Below, piece by piece: positions 20,216-28,032 of a stretch of 51,616 nucleotides of DNA (the stretch's first letter is position 1; every line of letters begins with the position of its first letter). The DNA is from Treponema sp. (lineage in GTDB: Bacteria; Spirochaetota; Spirochaetia; Treponematales; Breznakiellaceae). The stretch is from NCBI GenBank assembly GCA_031266075.1, contig JAISBS010000042.1, positions 1 through 51,616 on the forward strand. The letters run 5' to 3'. The notes under the pieces were generated by a model that worked only from the letters and a program-made list of their open reading frames with translations, was not told the origin of the DNA and ran no database searches. The position numbers and the translations under genes were made by a program.

Positions 20216-22786
20216 TTGCCGGATCAAACCTTTCAGAGCAATGTACCTCTCTCACCGGGAAACCAGATTTATCTGGAACGGCCCCAGATAAGCGGCCTGC
20301 TGGAAAAGGCGGTGCAAAACCCGGTAGTCATTGTCAGCGCCGGGGCCGGATACGGCAAGACCCATGCGGTCTACTCTTTTGTCCGTACCTGCAAGGCCCT
20401 TATCGGCTGGATACAGCTTTCCGAACGGGATAACATCGGCGAGCGTTTTTGGGAAAATTTTATCTCCGGGATCAGTCTGGGCAACCCCACGGCGGCGGCC
20501 AAGCTGGAAAAAATCCCCTTCCCGGAAACGGAGCGGGAATTTGACCGCTACATGAGCATCCCCGAAGAAGATACGGACCCGGACAAACGGTACATCTTTG
20601 TCTACGACGATTTTCACCTGATCCACAACAAGGCGGTACTGCGTTTTCTGGAACGGTCCATCTCCGCGCCCTTCCCCAACATTACTTCCATTATCATTTC
20701 CCGGACCGAGCCGGAGATCAATCTGGTCAAGCTTCTTTCCAAGGGGCTTTTGGGCCGGATCGCCGAAGAAGACCTCCGGTTCAGCCGGGACGAGATGATC
20801 GAATATTTCCGCATCCAGAACATCAAGCCCTCGCCCCAGACGGTTTCCGCCATATACCACGATACCGAAGGCTGGGCCTTTGCCATTCACTTGGCGGGCC
20901 TCTCCCTGAAAAACGCGCCCCCCGGCGCGGGCTATGTACCCCAGGCCATGCGGTCGAATATTTTCAAACTGGTGGAAAGCGAGATCGTGGGGACCGTATC
21001 CGGGGAACTGCGGAAATTCCTTATCAAGCTGTCTCTCATCGAACACCTGGCGCCGAAACTGCTGCAGGACATTGCCGGGGAAAAAACCTTGATCAAAGAG
21101 ATGGAACGGATCGGCTCCTTTATCCGTTTTGACGCCTACCTCGACGCCTACCAGATTCACCACCTTTTTCTGGACTACCTCAGGGGGAAGCAGACGGAGC
21201 TTTCTGAAGCGGAGCGGCGGGAAGTCTACCGGCAGGCTGCGGCCTGGTGCGCCAAAAACAACCAGAAGGTGGAAGCCATCGGCTACTACGAACAGGCGGG
21301 GGACTACGGGGCGCTTATTGATGTGGTTGAAACGATGCCCGCCATACTGCCGAACCGGACGGCCCGGATGCTGCTGGAAATCATGGAACGGGCTCCGGCG
21401 GAAATATACGACCAGATCGCCACAGCCCAGGTGATCCGCACGGGCCTCTACCTGACCCTTGAAATGTTCGACAAATCCCGGGAGGAACTGCTCGCGGTTA
21501 TCGCCAAACTGGAAGCCCAGCCGCTTTCTCCTGCCTCATACCGGACCCTGACGGGCTGTTACAATCTCCTGGGATTTATCGGCATGAACACCTGTTCCTA
21601 CACCCGGGACTATGACTACGTGCATTATTTTGAAAAGGCCCGGTACTATTACGAGTTCAACAAGTTTGAAGTCAAGCCCCCCATATCGATAATCGCCCTT
21701 AGCTCCTATCTCTGCCGGGTAAACAGCGAAGAAAAGGGGGAAATGGAAAAGTACATCGGGGCCATCAGCGCGTCGATCCCCTATACCTCGGTAACTTTCG
21801 GGGGCTGCGTGCTGGGGATGGACGATCTGTGCCGGGGGGAGCTGACTTTTTTCCGGGGAGATATGTCCGGGGCGGAACAGCTCCTGCTCCGGGCCCGCCG
21901 GAATGCCCGGCAGGGGAACCAGTACGAAACCGAAAACCGGGCCCTTTTTTACCTGCTGCGGGTTTATTTTGCCCAGGGGAACCTGGCCGCCATTGAAGAC
22001 ACGATGAAGCAGCTTGAAGCCCAGCTTGACGAACAGTATTACCTTTCCCGCTTTACCTACCATGACATTGTTACCGGATGGTACTACGCCCACACCGGGC
22101 AGGGCGACAAGCTGGCCCCCTGGCTGAAAAACGATTTTGAAGAAAGCGATCTCAACTCCATCGTCTTTGGCCTTGAAGTGCTGGTCAAGGCAAAGTACTA
22201 TTTTGCGGAACGGCGCTTTCCCGCGGCGCTGGCGGTTCTGGAAAGCTGGGGAACCCGGAGCAGTCTGTGGGATTTTGTTCTGGGGAAAGTCGAGAAAAAA
22301 GTTCTGGAGGCGGTCTGCCGCTTCCGGCTTCGGGACATAAGCGCCGCCGCCGCCGCGCTGGAAACGGCGTACCGGCTGGCCCGTTCCAACGCCCTGTATA
22401 TGCCCTTTGTCGAAATGGGCAAAAATATGCGGGCCCTGGCCGCGGCGGTTTTGAAGAACAATACCACGGCGATTCCCGCAGCCTGGCTGGAACGGGTCCG
22501 CCGGAACGCTTCGGCCTATGCGCGAAAATTCTTTTTGGCAAGCGCCCAGCAACAGGAGCCCGAAACGGGCCGGAAAAAACCCGGCCCCGGCGGGGCGGCC
22601 CTTTCCCGGCGAGAGAAGGAGATCCTCAGCGGCCTTTCCCAGGGCCTTACCAGAGAAGAGATCGCTGGGATTTCCGCCATATCGGTCAACACGGTAAAGA
22701 GCGTGATCCGCAGCATTTACAATAAGCTGGGGGCGGTAAACCGGGCCGATGCGGTGCGGATCGCCGCATCGCGGGGACTGGTGTGA
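20216..22786 (+). CDS. MalT-like LuxR-family ATP-dependent regulator, array member 1
   Basis: The protein of about 856 residues is built like MalT/STAND regulators: an NTPase domain with Walker A GAGYGKT (about 43-49) and Walker B-like FVYDDFHLI (about 128-136), a winged-helix-like segment (RKFLIKLSLIEHLAPKLLQDI), a long TPR-like superhelix (about 350-760), and a LuxR HTH at the C-terminus (LSRREKEILSGLSQGLTREE, then SVNTVKSVIRSIYNKLGAVN). Such proteins bind ATP and an inducer, oligomerise and activate transcription. I chose TTG 20216 because AAAAAAGGAG ends five bases upstream and the paralogue at 22824 has the same TTG and context; the frame is open to TTG 20189. It is the first gene after the promoter at 20095. 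Confidence 0.88.
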   Translation: MPDQTFQSNVPLSPGNQIYLERPQISGLLEKAVQNPVVIVSAGAGYGKTHAVYSFVRTCKALIGWIQLSERDNIGERFWENFISGISLGNPTAAAKLEKIPFPETEREFDRYMSIPEEDTDPDKRYIFVYDDFHLIHNKAVLRFLERSISAPFPNITSIIISRTEPEINLVKLLSKGLLGRIAEEDLRFSRDEMIEYFRIQNIKPSPQTVSAIYHDTEGWAFAIHLAGLSLKNAPPGAGYVPQAMRSNIFKLVESEIVGTVSGELRKFLIKLSLIEHLAPKLLQDIAGEKTLIKEMERIGSFIRFDAYLDAYQIHHLFLDYLRGKQTELSEAERREVYRQAAAWCAKNNQKVEAIGYYEQAGDYGALIDVVETMPAILPNRTARMLLEIMERAPAEIYDQIATAQVIRTGLYLTLEMFDKSREELLAVIAKLEAQPLSPASYRTLTGCYNLLGFIGMNTCSYTRDYDYVHYFEKARYYYEFNKFEVKPPISIIALSSYLCRVNSEEKGEMEKYIGAISASIPYTSVTFGGCVLGMDDLCRGELTFFRGDMSGAEQLLLRARRNARQGNQYETENRALFYLLRVYFAQGNLAAIEDTMKQLEAQLDEQYYLSRFTYHDIVTGWYYAHTGQGDKLAPWLKNDFEESDLNSIVFGLEVLVKAKYYFAERRFPAALAVLESWGTRSSLWDFVLGKVEKKVLEAVCRFRLRDISAAAAALETAYRLARSNALYMPFVEMGKNMRALAAAVLKNNTTAIPAAWLERVRRNASAYARKFFLASAQQQEPETGRKKPGPGGAALSRREKEILSGLSQGLTREEIAGISAISVNTVKSVIRSIYNKLGAVNRADAVRIAASRGLV

Positions 22787-22787
22787 T

Positions 22788-22806
22788 GAAGACCCGCCGG
22801 GTTTTC
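22788..22806 (+). repeat. Hairpin directly after array member 1
   Basis: GAAGACCC-GCC-GGGTTTTC begins one base after the TGA and has a three-base loop. A similar hairpin follows member 2 (25408-25426). It could be an attenuator or RNA-stability element; the next ribosome-binding site is just downstream. Confidence 0.55.
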
Positions 22807-22823
22807 ATGTGAGGGGAGCGGCT

Positions 22824-25406
22824 TTGCCGGATCAAACTTTTCAGAGCAACATATCCATCTCGCCGGGGAACCAGGTGTATCTGGAACGGCCCCAGATAGA
22901 CCGCCTGATGGAACTGGCGGTGCAGAACCCCGTGGTTATCGTCAACGCCGGGGCAGGGTACGGGAAAACCCATGCGGTCTATTCGTTTCTCCGTACCTGC
23001 ACGGCCCGGATTAGCTGGTTTCAGCTTTCCGAGCGGGACAATATCGGCGAGCGGTTTTGGGAAAATTTTGTCTCCGGCATTTCTCTGGGAAACCCCAAGG
23101 CCGCGACCAGGCTGATCAGCACCCCCTTCCCGGAAACGGACCGGGACTTTGAACGCTACATGAGCATCCCCGAAGAAGATACGGAGCAGGACAAAAAATA
23201 TATTTTTGTCTACGACGATTTTCACCTGATCCACAACAAGGCGGTGCTGCGTTTTCTGGAACGTTCTATCTCCGCGCCCTTTCCCAACATCACCTCGATC
23301 TTTATTTCCCGGTCCGAACCGCCGCTGAACCTGACCAAATTCCTGTCCAAGGGGCTTTTAGGCCGGATCACCGAGGAAGAACTCCGGTTCAGCCAGACGG
23401 AAATGTGGGAATATTTTCGGATGTTGAACGTCAACCCCGCGCCCCAGACGGTTTCCACAATATACCGCGACACCGAAGGCTGGGCCTTTGCCATCCACCT
23501 CGCGGGGCTGGCCCTGAAAAACGCCCTGCCCGGCGCGAGTTATGCCCCGCAGGCCATGAGGTCGAATATTTTCAAACTGATAGAAAGCGAGATCATGGAC
23601 ACCGTATCCGCGGAGCTGCGGAAATTTCTTGTCAAGCTGTCCCTGATCGATCATCTGGCGCCGGAGCTGCTCCGCAAAATCGCCGCGGGCGTAAAGGAAG
23701 AGGAACCGCTGATCCGGGAAATGGAACAGATCAGTTCCTTTATCCGCTTTGACGCCTACCTCAACGCCTACCGGATTCACCATTTGCTGCTGGAATATTT
23801 AAGCGGGAAGCAGCATGAACTTTCCGAAACGGAGAAACGGGAGGTCTACCGCCAGGCCGCCGGGTGGTGCGCCGAGAACAACCAGAAAACGGACGCCCTC
23901 AGCTACTACGAAAAGGCGGAGGATTACGATCATCTTATCACCATAGCCGACAACCTGCCGCTGGTATTGCCCGCCCAGCTTGCCCGGTTCATTCTGGAAC
24001 TGCTGAACCGCCTGCCCCCGCAGATCTTCACCGGGCACCCCCTTCTGTATGCGGTGCGGGCCCGGACATTGACCAGCCTGAGTATGTTTGAACAGTGCGA
24101 CGGGGAATTGCGGGCTCTGATCCCCCGGATCGAAGCTCTGCCCCCGTCCCCCGTAATCCACTGGCTTCTGATGGCCCTGTACGCCAACTGGGGCCTTATC
24201 GGCATCATCACCAGCACCTATACCGGGGATTACAGTTTTACCAGCCGCCTGGAGCAGGCCGCGTACCACGGGAACCAGACCGGCGGCCATGTGCTGGAAC
24301 CGCCGCTGTCGGTGATCAACATTGGTTCGTATACCTGCCGGGTCCAGAGCCCGGAAAAAGCGGAAATGGAACGATTCATCGACGCCATCGCCAGGGCGGT
24401 TGTCCATCTCCCCGCCATCGGGGGCTGCGGCTGGGGCATAGATGTACTGGCCAGAGCGGAACTCGCTTTTTTTCGGGGGGATATGCGGGGGGCGGAACAG
24501 CTTTCTCTACAGACCCTGAAAAAAGCCGAAGAATGGGGGCAGTACGAAATTGAAAACCGGGCGCACTTTTTTCTGCTGCGGATCAGCCTGTCCCGGGGGG
24601 ATTTTGAGCGCATCGGCGATATTTTCCGGCAGATGGAGGCCCGGCTTGATCAGGTTCATTATGTAAACCGGTTTACCTACTATGACATTGTGAGTGGCTG
24701 GTATTATGTCCAGACCGGGCAGACGAACAAGCTGGCCGCCTGGCTGAAAAACGATTTTGAGGAAAGCGACCTGAATTCTATGGCGCAGGGGCTGGAAGTT
24801 CTGATGAAGGCCAAATACCATTTCGCCGAAAAACGCTACCCCGCGGCCCTGGCGGCGCTGGAAGGCCGGAGGAACAAATACGACGCCGGGGATTTTGTAC
24901 TGGGACAGATCGAAATAAAAGTTCTGGAGGCCCTGTGTCGTTACCACCTCCGGAACCAGGCCGCGGCTTTTGCCGCGCTGGAAGCGGCGTACCGGCTGGC
25001 CCGGCCCAACGCCCTGTATATGCCCTTTATCGAGATGGGAAAAAACATGCGGGCCCTGGCGGGCGCGGCCCTGAAAGATCAGGGCGTCGCCATCCCTCCG
25101 GCCTGGCTGGAACGGGTCCGCCGGAACGCTTCGGCCTATGCAAGAAAACTGTTTTTGGCCGCCGGGCAGCGCCCGCAGGACGGGCCGCCCGTAAAACCCC
25201 GGATTGCCGGCGGCGCGGCCCTTTCCCCGAGGGAAATGGAGGTTCTCACGGGCCTTTCCCAGGGCCTGACCCGGGAAGAAATCGCCGGACATTCGGCCAT
25301 ATCGGTCAATACGGTAAAAAGCGTGATCCGCAGCATCTACAATAAGCTGGGGGCGGTAAACCGGGCCGATGCGGTACGGATCGCCGCATTGCAGGGACTG
25401 GTGTGA
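22824..25406 (+). CDS. MalT-like LuxR-family regulator, array member 2 (close paralogue of member 1)
   Basis: The protein of about 860 residues has the same architecture as member 1: Walker A GAGYGKT, FVYDDFHLI, a TPR-like centre and a C-terminal HTH (LSPREMEVLTGLSQGLTREE, SVNTVKSVIRSIYNKLGAVN). The first ~370 residues and the last ~60 are nearly the same as member 1, while the middle (about 380-560, the likely inducer-sensing superhelix) differs strongly. The start is TTG 22824, with GGGGAG upstream, identical in context to member 1. It lies 37 bases after member 1 and is probably cotranscribed. The pattern suggests recent duplication followed by change or conversion concentrated in the sensor. 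Confidence 0.88.
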   Translation: MPDQTFQSNISISPGNQVYLERPQIDRLMELAVQNPVVIVNAGAGYGKTHAVYSFLRTCTARISWFQLSERDNIGERFWENFVSGISLGNPKAATRLISTPFPETDRDFERYMSIPEEDTEQDKKYIFVYDDFHLIHNKAVLRFLERSISAPFPNITSIFISRSEPPLNLTKFLSKGLLGRITEEELRFSQTEMWEYFRMLNVNPAPQTVSTIYRDTEGWAFAIHLAGLALKNALPGASYAPQAMRSNIFKLIESEIMDTVSAELRKFLVKLSLIDHLAPELLRKIAAGVKEEEPLIREMEQISSFIRFDAYLNAYRIHHLLLEYLSGKQHELSETEKREVYRQAAGWCAENNQKTDALSYYEKAEDYDHLITIADNLPLVLPAQLARFILELLNRLPPQIFTGHPLLYAVRARTLTSLSMFEQCDGELRALIPRIEALPPSPVIHWLLMALYANWGLIGIITSTYTGDYSFTSRLEQAAYHGNQTGGHVLEPPLSVINIGSYTCRVQSPEKAEMERFIDAIARAVVHLPAIGGCGWGIDVLARAELAFFRGDMRGAEQLSLQTLKKAEEWGQYEIENRAHFFLLRISLSRGDFERIGDIFRQMEARLDQVHYVNRFTYYDIVSGWYYVQTGQTNKLAAWLKNDFEESDLNSMAQGLEVLMKAKYHFAEKRYPAALAALEGRRNKYDAGDFVLGQIEIKVLEALCRYHLRNQAAAFAALEAAYRLARPNALYMPFIEMGKNMRALAGAALKDQGVAIPPAWLERVRRNASAYARKLFLAAGQRPQDGPPVKPRIAGGAALSPREMEVLTGLSQGLTREEIAGHSAISVNTVKSVIRSIYNKLGAVNRADAVRIAALQGLV

Positions 25407-25407
25407 T

Positions 25408-25426
25408 GAAAACCCGTGCGGGTTTC
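25408..25426 (+). repeat. Hairpin directly after array member 2
   Basis: GAAAACCC-GTGC-GGGTTTC starts one base after the TGA. It is the counterpart of the hairpin at 22788-22806. Confidence 0.5.
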
Positions 25427-25465
25427 GACTGGAAACCGGCGGCCCCATGATATAAACTAAAAAAA

Positions 25466-28030
25466 ATGGCGAAAAAAACAGTAAAAAATACCATGCCGCA
25501 GGATCATTTGTTTCTGGAGCGGCCCCGGGTAGACCAGATTCTGGAACGGGCCTTTCAAAGCCATGTGGTTACGGTGGTGGCCGGGGAAGGGAACGGCAAA
25601 ACCTGCGCGGTCTATTCTTTTTTGCAAAAAGACCCCCGAAAAATCATCTGGGTGCAGCTTTCCGAGCGGGACAATCTGGGCTGGCGTTTCTGGGAAAACT
25701 ATACCGGCGAGGTGGCCCACCTGAACCGGGATGCCGCAAAGGTTCTTGCCGGAATGGGCTTCCCCGAATCGAGGCAGCAGTTTGAACGGTACTTTACCCT
25801 GCTGCGAAGCGACATTATCAGCCCCGCCCGGTACGTGATCGTCTTTGACGATTTTCACCTTCTTACCAGTCCCCGGGTTTTGCGGCATCTGGAACGGGCC
25901 CTGGCCCCGCCTTTTTCAAAAAACACCATCGTCTTTATCTCCCGGACCGAACCGGCGCTGAACACCTTGAGCCTTTTGGCCAAGGGCCTGCTTTCCCAGA
26001 TCACCGTGGAAGACCTCCGGTTCAACGAAGAAGAAATCGGCGAATACGCCCGGCTCTGTGAAATTCCGCTGGAGGGGGAAGCGGTTTCCCGGATCGCCCA
26101 GGAAACCGAGGGTTGGGCCCTGGCGGTGGACCTGATGCTCCAGGAAATGAAAGCCGGCACCGGGGACAGGGAAAAGCCGGTCTGGGATCTGATGTTGAAC
26201 CCCATCAGAAAAATCGAAGAAGATATGTTCAACTCCATGGGCGGGGGACTGCGAAAATTCCTCATCAAGCTGTCCCTCATCGAACACTGGCCCCTGACCC
26301 TGCTGGAACGGCTCGACCCGGAGGGGAAAAACATTGCCGCCATGGAAAATTTCAGCGCCCTGATCCGTTTTGACGCCTACCTTCACGGCTTCAGGATTCA
26401 TCACCTGTTTCTGGATTTTCTCCGGGAAAAACAGCATACCCTGTCCGTGGAGGAAAAGTGGGAAGTCTATGCCATCGGCGCCCAGTGGAGCATCGAAAAC
26501 AACATGGTCATGGACGCCGCGATAAATTATGAGCGGGCCGGGGATTACGGCGGACTTGTCCGAATCATCAACTCCCTGCCCGCCCTGCTTTCCCGTACGG
26601 TGGCGGCCTTTTTCCTTGACATCCTCAACCGGATGATCCCTGCGGAACAGCGCCCCGGCGAACCGGAGGATCTGCTCTTTGTGCGCTATGTGATCCGCCC
26701 CCGGCTGTTGATGCTGCTGGGCCGGTATCAGGAATCCGCCGGGGAATATGAACGGGGTATCCGCCATATCGAAGCACTGCCCCCCGGCCTCTGGCGTTCC
26801 GGGAGCCTCTCCCGGGTCTGCTGCAGCATGGGAATCCTGAAAATTCTTTCCTGCCGTTACACCGGGGATTACGATTTTGCCCCCTGGTTTGAGCGGTCGT
26901 ACCATTATTATCTTGAAAACCCCGAAGGGCTCCGGGATCAGACGCTGAGCAGCAACCTGAATTCCTATATGCTGCAGGTTGGAGACCCCGCGGCGCCGGA
27001 AGAAGTGGAAGTTTTTGTTCAGGCCCTGACACTGGCGGTTCCCTTTGCCGCCAACGCCCTGAACGGTTTCCTTTTTGGGACCGATACGCTGGTTCGGGCG
27101 GAGTTGGCCTACTACCAGGGGGATCTAAACCAGGCCGAGCAATTCGCCCGGCAGTCGGTGTATCAGGGCCGGGAACAAAAACAGTACGAGGTGGAAAACC
27201 GGGGCCTTTTTTTCCTTATACGGATTGCCGTACATACCGGAAATTTTGCGGAGATTCGGCGTCTACAGCGGCAGCTTGAGGCCCAGCTTGAAATCCCCGG
27301 CTACCTCAACCGCCACGCCATCTACGATATTATGATGGGCCGCTTTTACAGCCGGATCGGGCTCATCGAAAAAATCGCCCCCTGGCTTCGCGCCGAGGTT
27401 GACGAAGGGGAATTCAACGGCCTGTTCCGCAGTTTTGACATTTTGATAAAAGCCCGGTGTTTCTTTTTTGAAAAAAATTACGCGGCGGTGCTGCAGATTC
27501 TGGGAGAAAAAAAACACCGGGACGATATGGAAAGCTTTATTCTGGGGAAGCTGGAGATCCTGGCGCTGGAGACCGCGGCCCGCTTCCGCCTGGGGGAAGA
27601 GGCTGCGGCGCTGGAGGCGCTGGAAACGGCGTATCTGACGGCGGCCCCCAGCCGTCTTGATATGCCTTTTATCGAGATGGGAGAAGATATGCGGCTGCTG
27701 GCGGGGGCGGGCCGGGCCAGCGATAAAATCCCCCGGCCCTGGCTGGAGAACATCCGCAGCCGGGCATCGGCATACGGCAAACAGGCTGTGCTGGCTGCGG
27801 AATATTGCCGGGCCGGGGACGCGGAACCAAAGCCCACGGCCTATCTGACCCGGCAGGAACGGGCGGTGCTGTCCGGCCTTTCCCGGGGGCTCAAACGGGA
27901 AGACATTGCCGCGGAAACGGGCATTTCCCTGAACAACGTCAAGACCACCATCAGCGCCGTATACGGCAAGCTGGGGGCCCTGAACCGGGCCGACGCCATC
28001 CGGATCGCCGGTACATGGGGAATTGTATAA
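25466..28030 (+). CDS. MalT-like LuxR-family regulator, array member 3
   Basis: The protein of 854 residues has Walker A GEGNGKT (near residues 39-45), IVFDDFHLL, the winged-helix-like RKFLIKLSLIEHWPLTLLERL, a TPR-like centre, and a C-terminal HTH (LTRQERAVLSGLSRGLKRED, SLNNVKTTISAVYGKLGALN). It is more like member 4 than members 1-2. The Walker A loop has Asn in place of Tyr. The ATG at 25466 has no ribosome-binding site; TATAAA at 25451-25456 lies nine bases upstream, so it may have its own nearly leaderless transcript as well as read-through from member 2. The gene ends two bases before member 4. Confidence 0.87.
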   Translation: MAKKTVKNTMPQDHLFLERPRVDQILERAFQSHVVTVVAGEGNGKTCAVYSFLQKDPRKIIWVQLSERDNLGWRFWENYTGEVAHLNRDAAKVLAGMGFPESRQQFERYFTLLRSDIISPARYVIVFDDFHLLTSPRVLRHLERALAPPFSKNTIVFISRTEPALNTLSLLAKGLLSQITVEDLRFNEEEIGEYARLCEIPLEGEAVSRIAQETEGWALAVDLMLQEMKAGTGDREKPVWDLMLNPIRKIEEDMFNSMGGGLRKFLIKLSLIEHWPLTLLERLDPEGKNIAAMENFSALIRFDAYLHGFRIHHLFLDFLREKQHTLSVEEKWEVYAIGAQWSIENNMVMDAAINYERAGDYGGLVRIINSLPALLSRTVAAFFLDILNRMIPAEQRPGEPEDLLFVRYVIRPRLLMLLGRYQESAGEYERGIRHIEALPPGLWRSGSLSRVCCSMGILKILSCRYTGDYDFAPWFERSYHYYLENPEGLRDQTLSSNLNSYMLQVGDPAAPEEVEVFVQALTLAVPFAANALNGFLFGTDTLVRAELAYYQGDLNQAEQFARQSVYQGREQKQYEVENRGLFFLIRIAVHTGNFAEIRRLQRQLEAQLEIPGYLNRHAIYDIMMGRFYSRIGLIEKIAPWLRAEVDEGEFNGLFRSFDILIKARCFFFEKNYAAVLQILGEKKHRDDMESFILGKLEILALETAARFRLGEEAAALEALETAYLTAAPSRLDMPFIEMGEDMRLLAGAGRASDKIPRPWLENIRSRASAYGKQAVLAAEYCRAGDAEPKPTAYLTRQERAVLSGLSRGLKREDIAAETGISLNNVKTTISAVYGKLGALNRADAIRIAGTWGIV

Positions 28031-28032
28031 TC

